Source: Pterobdella sp. o SKG-2022
Lineage: Eukaryota; Annelida; Clitellata; Hirudinida; Piscicolidae
Assembly (NCBI GenBank): GCA_964035795.1
Contig: OZ038322.1
Location: 7,937,345 to 8,001,344, forward strand
Length of the DNA: 64,000 nt
Direction: 5' to 3'
The first letter of the stretch is position 1, and every line of letters starts with the position of its first letter. Of this stretch, positions 10,436 to 28,600 are shown one piece after another. A program made the position numbers and the translations under genes. The notes under the pieces are model-generated. The model was given only the letters and a program-made list of their open reading frames with translations, was not told the origin of the DNA and did no database searches.

Positions 10436-12957
10436 TGTATTAAAAAATATGAACGTTCTCAATCTAAACTCGATTTTTTAATAAAAACGTTACAGTATAT
10501 GCTTTTTTAGTTTAAATTCGAACATCCGAAAGGGTGAAGCATCACAAAGAGGATATCTGCAATAGTACATGGTATGACTCATATTTTTAAATCTCATGCA
10601 TATTCAATAGTATTCATTTAAACAAACGTTTCACTATACGATGTGTAAAGAATTTCGTTTCTAGGAGTCTTAATTATTAGTATTTATGAGAATTTTGTTG
10701 AAATGCATTTTAAAAAAGCTGTTTGAAAGATTTTTACTTTTATAGCTTGCTGTTAAATGTTTTTATTTGTTTTATGAGAACCACAAGTAAAAAATTTACA
10801 ATAAATATTAAAATATTTTTTGGTATCATCAAGTCCACTCAAAACTATCAAAATTTTTATCTTTTAAATTGTCAAATGTTTTTTATGAATGTAACCTGGT
10901 GTTCTAATTTTACTTTTTGAGATATATATTCTATATTTTTTATAAAACTTCTGTATGTCTTAAAATGTTTTTTTACTTGACTTAAATATATCGAACAAAA
11001 AGCCCTAATTTAAAGTTAAGCGAAGCATGAAGTGTAGTTTATTCGGGATTATTTCAAAATAATCAACATACCAACGGTTTACTGAAAGTTTTAAGCTGAC
11101 AAACGACTTAAAAATCCAGGCGCAAGGTTTAATCTATCAAAATTAAAATAAACTAGAAAATCAATAATAAAGTTATAAGATAATTTGAAAGAAACTAATT
11201 CTTGTAATTCTTGGACTTTCAACCACTAGGTCTACTTCAAACAAACCACTGGAGGGTTAAAGGAGAAAAATTGTGATTTATTTAGTGGTTAAAAGCTGAA
11301 AAATCAGAAAATACAAGATGTGAAATCTTGGAGATTCTTGTAGTTTTCATCAATTTTTACATAAAATATCTTTTTAAATTTTTTTTATTCCGTAAAACAT
11401 ATTTAAAATTTTTAAAATAAATAAAAATGCATTTAATTAAATCGACAAAACAGAATAAAACTAAAAATTTTGTTTTTCTCAACTATTTTGATTATAATAT
11501 TACCAATTTTATTTTAAAGAAAAGTTAAGATGGAAAATTTAACTAACTTTTGAACTATTACATGAAAAATTTGTATTTATTTCTATAAACATTATCTATA
11601 AAATTCTAATTAATTTTAAAAATAATTATTTATTGAAACTTCTATATTTAAAGCTATAATCGTTAAAATAGACAAAGATTAAACCCTAATACATTGGGAT
11701 TATGAAAGGGTGAAGACGGAAATTGTTATTAAGCACAAAACAATTATCCTGTCCGGTGGCGTTCAAACCTTAGATCTATGTAAGTCTATTATTTTAGATT
11801 TAGATTTTAGACTGATCACAAAGATAAAATCAGCTCGTGTCTTACTGTGTCATTGAGTTTCAATGAACCTATCGCATGTTCCGCTTGACAATGCAGTGTT
11901 TCCTAATTCTTTGGTCTTCAAATACATATACTTAGTTTTTTTGTATATGAAATAGTTCCACAAATTGAATCGATAATATAAAAGTAATATAGAGTGAAAT
12001 TACACTCTGAATAAGTCTGAAAAATTCAAAAAGTGACACAGAGGTAAAATGTGATTCAAAATTTTGATAGAGAATCTCTAAGTTAGAAACAGTGAAAAAT
12101 ATACGAAAGAGAATTATTGTTAACATTATTTGCATTATCAGTTATAATGAATGAAATAAAAAATAACCTACACTTACATTAAAACTAAAATGACGAATGC
12201 AAATACGGTTAACGAAAATAACGAATAAGATGCAATTTTGATAATAATTGGTGTCACCCAGGCATTAAAAAAATTTTTATTAATTAAAAATAAAAAAAAA
12301 AACACTAAAGGTTAATAAAGTTCTATATCGCTACGAATTTTAAATTTTTTCGAATTATAAGGGATGTTTTTAAGCATTTTGAAAGTTCCATTATGCAGAT
12401 AGCATATGTATAAACTGAAAATCTCTGCATCAAACAGCGATTCAACTAATGTTAATGACGCTGGAGTTTGAAGTGCAGGCAAGTTATGTTTGTCAGTTTA
12501 GGCATCTTCGTCTTTATGGACCTTCTGTATACATTTATGACTAATTAAATAAACCATGAATGTGAAACAGCGATGTTTGTAATGCCATTACTATTTATTT
12601 TTTTTTGATATTAATTTCGTTAGTTAATTTCGTTCATTATTCAGTTTGTAGTCAATTACGTATTCTCATATAACTTTTGATTCTTCCCTTTTTTATGTTC
12701 AGTTTTGTCACTATTTTGCAAAAAAAACACTGAATACTACAAGATGTAGAAGACAAAACGCTCCAAAAAGAAGACTTGTATCGTTGATTTATTTTTTGAG
12801 GCAATTAATATCTCAAGTCACAATTTTTTTTTTTTCGAATCAAGAATCTTTTCGAACGAAGCGTTAATCTTTTTGCTGTGTTGTGATCAAATTAACAATA
12901 TACAAATAATACATTGGTGAAAATGGAAATTGAGTTAAAAAAAAAAAAAAACTACAC
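10436..12957. other. Intergenic region, no gene seen
   Basis: The part next to 10435 should hold the tetraspanin promoter and 5' untranslated region. Beyond that I recognise no gene. The short open frames have AT-driven composition (Phe, Ile, Lys, Asn) and no domain similarity. Confidence 0.5.
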
Positions 12958-13373
12958 TTAAGAGAAAGAGGAAGGAGAACGGAAAGAGGAAAGAATGCTG
13001 GTAGCATTGCCATGGACAATTGCAAAGGAAATCTTCTGGCGCAACCATATTACCTTCAAAGGGTCCCCAGACGCCTCGATAACTTTTCTGCCTAACTCCT
13101 CAACAAAGCTGCTGGTTGAAGGTCCGCAGCAACCCGTTGTGTCGAATGCAACGGGTTGAAAATGTAAGTTGTTCACCAAGCCCTGATATTTGCGGCTTCT
13201 TAATATTTCCGTAGATTTTGGACTGGATCTTGACTCGATGGAGCTGGCGATAATGTGAGACTTGGAAAAAGCGTCGACGACTGTTGTGTCCCAGACCAAG
13301 CATTTTCCATGCTTACAAGAAAAAGTCATTATGCCACCAGGACGACGACCGTCACCCCAAATTATATTTTATT
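12958..13373 (-). pseudogene. 3' fragment of a retroelement ORF
   Basis: On the minus strand an open frame runs from just after a stop near 13373 to 12958. It reads WGDGRRPGGIMTFSC, then GKCLVWDTTVVDAFSKSHI, SRKYQGLVNNLHFQPVAFDT and IWLRQKISFAIVHGNATSIL. This order of blocks matches, from memory, the C-terminal end of a recurrent invertebrate retroelement polyprotein found downstream of reverse transcriptase (typical form RRPDG..LVPW..G..L.WDVT...D). No upstream RT domain is present, so it is a 5'-truncated remnant. The family name is uncertain. The GC content is higher than its surroundings, which fits a younger insertion. Confidence 0.55.
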
Positions 13374-15496
13374 TTTCATTAACAATTTCCTCAAGTCAAT
13401 GCAATCAGATTTATTAAGCATATTCTTACAAGATTATAGTCAAAATGTCTTTTGCATAACTCTCGGCAATACAGGTCTGAAAAGTAATTTATTTCAATTC
13501 AAATATAAGAATAAAACACTATTTGATATTTCTAGTTGCTATGACGGTGAAGAAATTTTTTAGTTCATTCAAACGACGAAAAAACGTCCTCGAAAAACTT
13601 CGTTCAAACTAAAAACTAGCAGTGTTTTTCTAAATTGAATCTAATTCGTTTTGATAATAATTTGATTCCACAAAATGTATTTTTTTCAAAACAAAAATCC
13701 CACTTTAAAACCTTTGTCTCTGTTCCCTGAGTTTGCTGCTGACTTTCAGACGATTTAAATCGTTGCATTAACTTATTAAAAATGTCAAATTAACTCAGAT
13801 ATATTAAAATAATTAACGTTTAAAAAATGAAATTTATCTTCTATTTATTACAAAGCTTTTAGTACAAAAACATCTGTAGTCATATTGACGCTCTAATAAT
13901 AGAACCAAATTGTACAAAATTTATTTAATAAATGCCGGTTATAACAAAATCTTTTAACAAGAGCGATATAGTTGGTAGAAATTTAAACCTAAAAACTTAT
14001 ATTGGAAAATATAAACCCTAACAAATGCAGATAATAGATGTAGGTCTTAGAGTTTTATATGCAACATCGAAAATCGTGCAAAATTTTACCAATTGAACTA
14101 ATAAATAAAAGCCAGAAATTAAATAACGACTGTTCATTGTTTGCAAGCAAGCTTAATACTAATCGCGTTTTCTTGCATTTAAATAATTCGTGAAAAGATG
14201 CAAAAATTAAATAAAATGAACATTATATTCTCATGATAGAATCCAACAAAACCATTTTATCTATTTAATTAAAGCTAACTTGATCTTAACGCTACATTTT
14301 AACTTGCATATACAAAACTAGATCATCTTCATATGAGACCGTCAAAAAAACAAAATATGAATCCAAAATAACAAAATTATAACGTTATAGATCCAACCAT
14401 TCATAAAATCTCATCGAAATTTCAACATAAATTCATTTCAAAAACACACAATAAATATTTCTACGTTAATCGCAGACTACATCACACTGCTACTGAGATT
14501 CTCACGATAGAAAATTAACTATAGACTTTTTATTCTCTTGCAACCAAATGGTCGCAAAGAACACAAAAACACGGTTGTGTAAGACTGCAGCTCAAGACAG
14601 CAGATCAGAAGGTATAATTTCTGTGTGCATAACACACTGCAGAATATCCATAAAAAAGCCGCGCTCATCCATCAGCATTTCAAGGTAGATGTAGTAAGAA
14701 AAAAACAGTCTGGCGACTCAAACAACCTATTTCAAACATTTATCAGCAAGTAAACAAGAAACCTCACCAGAGATGAGTCACAACGTGCCGATTATGGAAC
14801 ATGAGCATGTAGAAATACTGAGCGTTCAGGCTTATCGCGACAAACCAACTTTATCTCTTAAAGTGGCACCTACACAGACTTCCAAACGTTGACAAGAAGA
14901 CTGAGTACAAACAGCAAAAATCAGAGTTGAAGCATTGCTGATGTAGGATTTTTTCTAACGAAGACAGTCTTTAGGTGCAGTCAGAATCTTTTCCGATTTG
15001 AGCAATCAACTGCGGTTTTGCAAATATGCCTATCAGCATTTGCATCCTAGATAGCAATTCCACCAGTTTCAGTGAAAACCACGCCATCTCAATGCCTAGC
15101 AAGGTAAAGACATGCACGAGCTAGGTATACTTCAAGTCCCGCCATATAAACACTTGGTCGGTTGTGGCATCATTGCCCTTATCGATCGTTTATCGAAAAT
15201 CACACTGACAGCTCGATGTACGTATACAAAAAAAACCGTGCCAAACTTCCCTCAATCGTGGTCAAAAGTTAAAAGTCGTTTTCCGAGGGCAGATTTCTCA
15301 AAAACATGCCAATCATCAGACGAATGTCAGAGGTCTCCTATGAACTAAAGTTTTAGCAGGGCCCAGTTCTAAACGATGCACCAGTTATCAATAAAACAGT
15401 GATAAATTATAGCCATAACAGTTGACTAAATGGTCTTTGAGATTCCCAAAAAATCATTGTCTAAAAAATATTTTCAAACATCACATCATGTGATAG
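13374..15496. other. Intergenic region and probable SIK 3' UTR
   Basis: From about 14500 to 15496 the composition is more balanced than in the flanks, as expected for the 3' untranslated region of the minus-strand SIK gene. A minus-strand AATAAA (TTTATT on plus, about 14527) would give a UTR near 970 bases. A short plus-strand open frame at 15112-15348 shows no recognisable similarity and is antisense to this putative UTR. Nothing was recognised in 13374-14500. Confidence 0.4.
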
Positions 15497-21608
<6,112 letters not shown>

Positions 21609-22029
21609 TACTATCCAAGCTATCACTATAAGGGGGTTTCAAAAAACATTTCCTGTCATCGTCTGAAGAAAATGAAAAATTTGAAATTTTAACATTTAAA
21701 GTTAGAGAATTTATAAAACTACATCCAAAATAATTTGCAAAACGACGCAAACTTTATCCCAAGTATCATAGTTTTTTTTATTGACGCATTATTGAAAGTT
21801 TCTAAAATTTTCGAATAAGCAAACTTGTATCAATTATTTATTATGGAAAAATTCAAACAATAGTTTTTCATTTTTATTGATTAACTCATCAAACTAAATA
21901 GAATTCAATCTAAGTTTCCTGAAACTACAAAAATGAAAAAAGCCGAATTAATCAAAATTATCAATTTTTAACAACATGTATGAATGCAACAAATTGATAT
22001 CTATCTTGAAAACTGAAAAATAATTTTCA

Positions 22030-22090
22030 CCGGCGAAAGCTCCGCTCATTGGCTAAGCAACTTTTTACGTCACTAGTGATGCAAATGAGA
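22030..22090 (-). promoter_or_regulatory. Candidate SIK promoter with CRE, CCAAT box and octamer
   Basis: Read on the minus strand, this GC-richer block carries an ATTTGCAT octamer (22079-22086), a TGACGTAA cAMP response element half-consensus (22065-22072) and a CCAAT box (22048-22052), then GAGCGGAGC. It lies about 440 bases upstream of the SIK start codon on the same strand. Mammalian SIK1 is known to be a CREB target, so the arrangement is biologically coherent. The transcription start itself cannot be seen. Confidence 0.5.
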
Positions 22091-22099
22091 TTATTTTGA

Positions 22100-25000
22100 A
22101 TTTTTTATGGAAAAACTATTTTTAGACACCAGCTTAGAAATGAGTTACACAAGTTGCTATTTGAAACGTCTAACTAGGTTTGACAAAACGTTTATAAATT
22201 GGTTTCAAAGTATTCAATTCATTTAAAATATTCATTTGATTTAATGAAAAAATGCTTCATTTTTGTCTATCTCTATATTATAAACTTTCTAGCATAATAA
22301 ATACTTGGGTGAAAAATTACGTTACCGTGAAACGCACAAAGCAAACAGGCCTCATAAGAGATATGGATGAAGGGGCGACCTAAAAACCAATCATTAAGAG
22401 GTCTTGATTAAGTTAGAACCATTTTCAATAACCTGCTTAAGATGATCAAAAGTGAAAAAGTCTTGAAAGCCAGTTTTTAGCATAACATGGTATAAACGAC
22501 CATTACTCGAGTTCAATTAAAATGGACTTGCGTGAAGAGGTTGTAGGAAAATACAAAAAATGTTGAAAATTTTTTTTGGTGTCTGTTTTGGAATAAAGAT
22601 ATTTTTAGCTTTATACAGCCTTCTGAAGGACTCAAAAACTCTTGCCGTAGTACGAAAAAACAAAAAAAAACTACTCTTGAAAGCATTATAATTTAAAATA
22701 CCTACTCAGAGCTGAAAATAATAATCTTCACCCTAGAACACGCATTGTCACCTAGAAGTGCTGATTAAAAATAATAACTTAATAAATATATATCATCAAT
22801 TTATGTTATTTTAATCATGACAAAACTATAATTTAAATTGGAACTTTTCACTAAAAAAACTTCGCTTTTCTATATTTATAAAGTATACTTTAGAAAATAG
22901 TTTTTCAAAATCAATAAGTCTAAATTATTTTACTTCTAAACTAATGTTTTTTTATTTAAAACAAAATCGAAATTGGCAATGATGAGTTAAAGACTCAAAA
23001 AATTATATTTATGAAAGAAACACTTTTACTAAATATACTTCATTTAAATCAAAACTTCAAAACTTATAGCTTTATCATAAAGTTATGAACAAACTAAATT
23101 TTGGTTTTGTTCATTTAAACGTATTCTAAACTAATTTTATGTTTTAAAATAAAGCTGATAAATGAGTAATGATGGTTAAAAATTTAGCGACATCACATGG
23201 TAGTTAATCGATGTTTGAAATCATGCATGGAGACTGAAAATGCGGTCTTTCATTAGTTTTCACTATGTTTGAATACAAAAATCGAATTTTCAAGTTAAAA
23301 AAAATTGTATACATAATTTATTTTGAGTAGTCATTAAAAATCCGCATAATGGTGAATTGAACTAAAATTTAGAACGGAAAAACTCAAAAGTATTAAAACA
23401 AATAACGTACAAAGCTTTTTTTTTACAAACGTAAAAAAAAATTCCAACCTAATAGCGTAACAGAGCAGTCAGAATTAGATTAATGCTTTCAAGATTTGAT
23501 TAGAAGACACATGTATTTGAATTGTAAACTGAAATTATTTTGGAAAACAAAAGTGGATGGTTTCACTTCGTATGTCGTACGTGGAGAAAGATTTATAACT
23601 CTTATATAGGATTGTTTGATAATAAAAGTTTCAGTTAAGAACGAAGAACACGGTGTCACAATTTAATTGCATTAAACCAATGGCATTCTTTATGGGTAGA
23701 TACAGGTCGTTATGATAACATGTGGAAGGTTTAAGATCTTTCTGACTTATCAGTTGGTTGTGAAAGAATACGAGACAACTTGAAATATTTGTAATTTTAA
23801 ATTATTTTAATTGCTATTTTTTTTGCGGACGATTCGGTAGCGTTTGGTATCTCTAATTAAATGTAAAATGTTTTTAATGGTAGTTATGTTTTTGATTTTC
23901 TTCATTGTGATGCCACCTTTTCGAGGATTGTTGTAGGTATTGTCTAGTAGCTTTGGTGTACAATCTGAACATTTTAAAAACCTTAAGCTATATATATATA
24001 TATATAATTTTTACTTATTCAATAATTGTTAATTAGTTTTCAACTTATCGAAACCTGTAAATACGGCTGAGTACATGAGATACAGTTGACTTTTTGACAA
24101 TAAGTTGAGAAATACTAGACAGCCTAGAAGAAACGTTACAGAGAGTCTTATTCAATAATTCTTTGCAATAAACAATAAAAATATTTTCTTTAGTCTTCGT
24201 ACATATAAACAAATCTGAAAATAAATTTTTTATTTTGTAGAAACGACAAAATCATAATTAAAAATTGCTTAAATTATATTAGTAACTTTATAATTCAAAT
24301 TTATATATAAAATTTTGTCAGAAAAAATCACATTTAAAAATTTAAACAAATAAAAAGATAGAATTACTAATTCCATGCTATGAATCTACGCTCAAATTTA
24401 AGGTAAATAAAAACATTCTGTTGGTTAACAAAAAACTGATGTAATCAAATAGATTTTTAAATCAGCCAAAATAAATCCGATAAATCAATAACATGAAACC
24501 TTGAAGTGTAAAACAAGCATATGCATATAAAATTTAACAACATTCTATAACAATTTGCTCATTGAAACAATAGTAAAATTCTATTACAATTCTTTAACAA
24601 TAGACTCTCATCGAAACAAAATTTGAAAACAAGTGACAAAAACCTAAAAAATAATAAACTAAGTATAAGGCAGTAACAGCAGTAAATAATAAACTAATTA
24701 CTGATGAAGTAATGTTGAATATTAACTGCGCAACTCCACTAAACGATAGAGAAACAGCGGTAGAAGGACATGATAATGAGAATGCGTAAAAAGAATAAAC
24801 AATTGTCACAATCTTTGCAACAAAAAGCACACAGATATACACACAAATACACAGACAGACACAAGCTTATAATAGTTTACCAACTGATGATGTAGAATCA
24901 CAAACAAAATAGTCGAGGTGACAGATGATTAATACATTCAAATAACAATTAATTTTAAATAGATACAGTCTTTAGTTGCGTTGATAAAATCAATTAAATA

Positions 25001-25665
25001 CCAAAGGTTATGACTTAATGTTATAATAAGAAGTATTCCCAATATAAGTTTACACCATTTGGAGGCGAATGGTTCTCAAGTTCAATCACCATCATCTCCA
25101 TCATAAAAATATTTGAGCTTATTAACTATGTAACATCACAAAAATATCTATATATAATATATAATATACTGTATGGTTTTATGAAAATTAAAAAGTAAAA
25201 GTATTAAATTAGCGTTTTAAATAGGACAAACAAACACATATTAGAAGTTTCCTTTGTGAAAAGCTTAGAGGTCTGTTTCAAATAAATGCAAAATTATTTA
25301 ATAGAAATCGATAGAGTTTCAGAGATTGAAAACACGATAGTTTCAATAGATAAAATCATTAGTAATAAAAATGAGGTTGATGTTTGAAATAAGGTAGATT
25401 AGTTGTAACCCAACTCTTACATGCAGTTCCTAACAAACCACCGTAAATACAGCCACATTGCCACTAGTTTTCAAAAATATTCATATATCAAGAGCAAACG
25501 ACTGATCATTAACAAGTCGATTTATGTTTAATCATAACAAGGAAAACGGATATATTCAACAATATCCCCCATCTCAACATGAAACTCTCAAAACCATATA
25601 AGAACTTTCGACCCGTGTTCACCATGAACCCCCACCTCTTCTACACCCCCAAGCTACAACTGGTG
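22100..25665. other. Intergenic region between SIK and FTZ-F1
   Basis: No gene was recognised. The right part, down from 25665, should include the FTZ-F1 3' untranslated region. A hydrophobic minus-strand frame at 24594-24842 lacks any known domain. A (TA)n run lies at about 23991-24006, and a faint copy of the dispersed AT-rich motif near 23050-23110. Confidence 0.5.
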
Positions 25666-28600
25666 TTAGCTATGGTTGGACAGAAGCATTTCAATGAGAA
25701 GGGCACTTTCACCTGCATTTCCTTGCTTTACTTGGTCGAACAAGTAACTTTCAAGCTTGAAGCTCACTTCTTTTACCTCTGACAACAACAGCAACAATTG
25801 GCCAACTTTATCATTGTTGGAACTGGCACAGTTGCAGTAGTCTAAAAGTGCGGCGCTTACTTCACTTCTGTAATGATCCACTTGGTCGGGATTTCCTAGG
25901 CCTGGGATATCTGTGAGTGGCAAGCGATTGATGTAATTTGCTTAAAAATTAAAAACGACAAAAAAAACTTTTTGAAAGTGAAAAAAATTGGAAGCAAAAG
26001 CAAACAAACCAGGATTGAGAAGAACAATGAACTTAAGGCAGGAATATTCATTCATGTCCATCTGCACACTCCTCAACCGTTCAATCAGATCTAACAGTTG
26101 GTCTAAAGCACTCTTGGGGAAGCCTATTTGTTCTATCAAATCACTATTAATGCGATGGTCGGTGATCTGAAAAAAAATTATTTTATTGAATGTATAATTG
26201 GAAATATACTTACAAGTTAAACAAAAAAAAATTTAAGAATATTAATATTAATTAATTTGAGCTTGATAACGCCCTGGCCATATCACTTGGTACATGTGAT
26301 ATAGAAACTTATAGGAAAAATAAAAACCAACCATGATAATCTCTCTGCTAGAGGGGTTCTCCATTTGTTTGTACAGTACATCCAGCAACAACAACTCTCC
26401 CCAGCACTTCTCCAATAACTTCATTTGATCTGCAACCTATCAAAAAACCACTACAATATTTAAAAAATTATAAATGTAACTGGAAATCAAAGAATTTCTG
26501 AGAATGCAACCTAAGCTTACAGTAAACATAAGCATACGACTTACCAGCAAATCTTTGAAAAAGTGGATCTTTCTTGCCCAACTCACCAAACAATACAATG
26601 CTTGGTTGACCAATCTCAAAAACACCTGTTTGAAAAGTAAATTTTTGTTTTTAATAAACAAATTTGTATTAAAAAATTTTGGAAAGCTTATTTTACAAAG
26701 TATTTCTTAGTACATTAGATAGAAAAACGGATTATTGAAGGCAGAAAGGAGAATTAAGAAAGGGCTTATTAACTATCGAACCTGGATAATATATCTGATG
26801 CACAGTTCTCTCACATCCTCTTTGGGAGAATGTTGACTCAGTTGGATGATGATATCCTCCAAATGAATCAATAGATTGTCAGAAAACTCTCTCAGCTTGC
26901 CAATTGATTCAGTGAAACGGTGGTCATTGTTCTGGAGCTCTTTGATCAACTTCATAGACCTGGCATAAGCATGTATATCGGAGATCTTTTGAAAACTATC
27001 GTAAGATGAACCTCCTATTTTCATGTATGTACCCTCTATTTGTTCTTTTGAACCTGATTGTAATTGAAGGCTTTCGTTTGATTGAAGAGAAGGCGTTTCA
27101 AATAGAAGTTTTTGATGAAGTTGACTTTCATCTGGATTGAATGGAAAGGATAATTGTACTTTTTGTTCCGAACTGTTATTGATAGGAAGAATAAGAGGTA
27201 GTTTGTCTTGTTCAGAAGAAGAAGCATCTTTATTTTGAATAAATGAGGTGTGGTTGTTTTTTGCTTGGAAACTCTGATCGAAAATGAGTTGGCGAGGAGA
27301 CATTCCTACAGAAAGCTGCTTGAGAGAATCAAAAGATTGGTTAGGTATGCTCTTGCTGCTTTTTGAGAAGTCTGCTGTGTCAGAGTTCAAATAACCCGTG
27401 TATCCGCTTTTATTGTTGACGTTTTCGTCTGAAAACATGGCGTTGTTTTCATTTTTGAAAATGAATTCATTGAAGCTGCTCCTATTTTGTGATAAATCAA
27501 CTGTAGTTTTATTGTCAGATTTTTGTGTCGAGAACAATGCGTTGTTGAATGTGTTTGTATTAGTGTGATTGATATTTTGAGTTTCTTTACACAGGAATTG
27601 ATTGTTGTAGTTAGAAGGGAGATTATTTTGGAGGGAATCGAGAGAAGGCTTAATGTCTGGGGGTATGTCTTGTTGCAACATAGCTTCTGATGTTTCTTCA
27701 TCTGTGGTGTTTTCTTTGATTCGAAAACATTGTTGCTTATACAACGGATATAACAAATTAAGCGTGTTGTAATTATCGTAGTTGTTGATTATATTGATAT
27801 TATTTATATTATTACATATATTATAAATGCTATTGTTGTTGTTATTATTACTTAAGGTAGTATTATCAATGGCTTTTTTGTCATGATTATTCAAGCTGAC
27901 ATCATAGGCGTTGGTGACATTTGTGACAGAGGTGGTACAGAAAGTGGTGGAGGGTGTTGTGTTTTTGGAACTTTCAGATGTTTGTGATGAAGCTATTAAA
28001 CCCATTTCTGCTTGTCTGGTCATCAGCTGCCTCCTTAGTGCTCTGTCCCTTCGGTACACAGGCCCAAACTTATTTCTTCCTCCCCTCATCCTATCTGGCC
28101 TCACAGCTGTTGTGTAATAATAATATAGTAAAAATATATAAATGGTACAATGAAGACAGTGTATATGTGACATTGTTTGAACTAATATGTTTTTAATAGG
28201 AAGATTTCAAAATTAATAATAAAATTTTGATGAGAATTTAATAAAACAAATATACAAAAAAAAGTTTGAAGCTGAAAATTATGAAGATAAAAGTAGAACA
28301 CATCATCAGATGATTTCACTGAAATCAAAAAGCTTCATCAACTAATAGAACCTTTGTGTTATACTTTTATTACACAATTTGCAGAATATTGGTTTAATAA
28401 TGAAAAGGAATGGTGATAATAGCTAGGAATAAATAATAATTTAATAGTATACTAAATCCACCTTCCAGCTTCATTCCAACCATCAAGCATTTTTGAAATC
28501 TGCAGTAAGCACACCTTTTCCTCTGTGTCTTATCAATCAGGCATGTTTGGTTTTCAATGCATGAATATTTCTTGTTGTTCTGCACTGACCTCTTGAAGAA

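Noticed and set aside
13255..13563. 102-codon plus-strand frame
   Set aside because: It is largely antisense to the retroelement fragment at 12958-13373 and has no similarity of its own.
15112..15348. 78-codon plus-strand frame
   Set aside because: No recognisable similarity and it lies in the probable SIK 3' UTR on the opposite strand.
24594..24842. Hydrophobic 82-codon minus-strand frame as a small membrane protein
   Set aside because: No domain, no conserved motif, no neighbouring exon; hydrophobicity follows from T-rich codons in AT-rich DNA.
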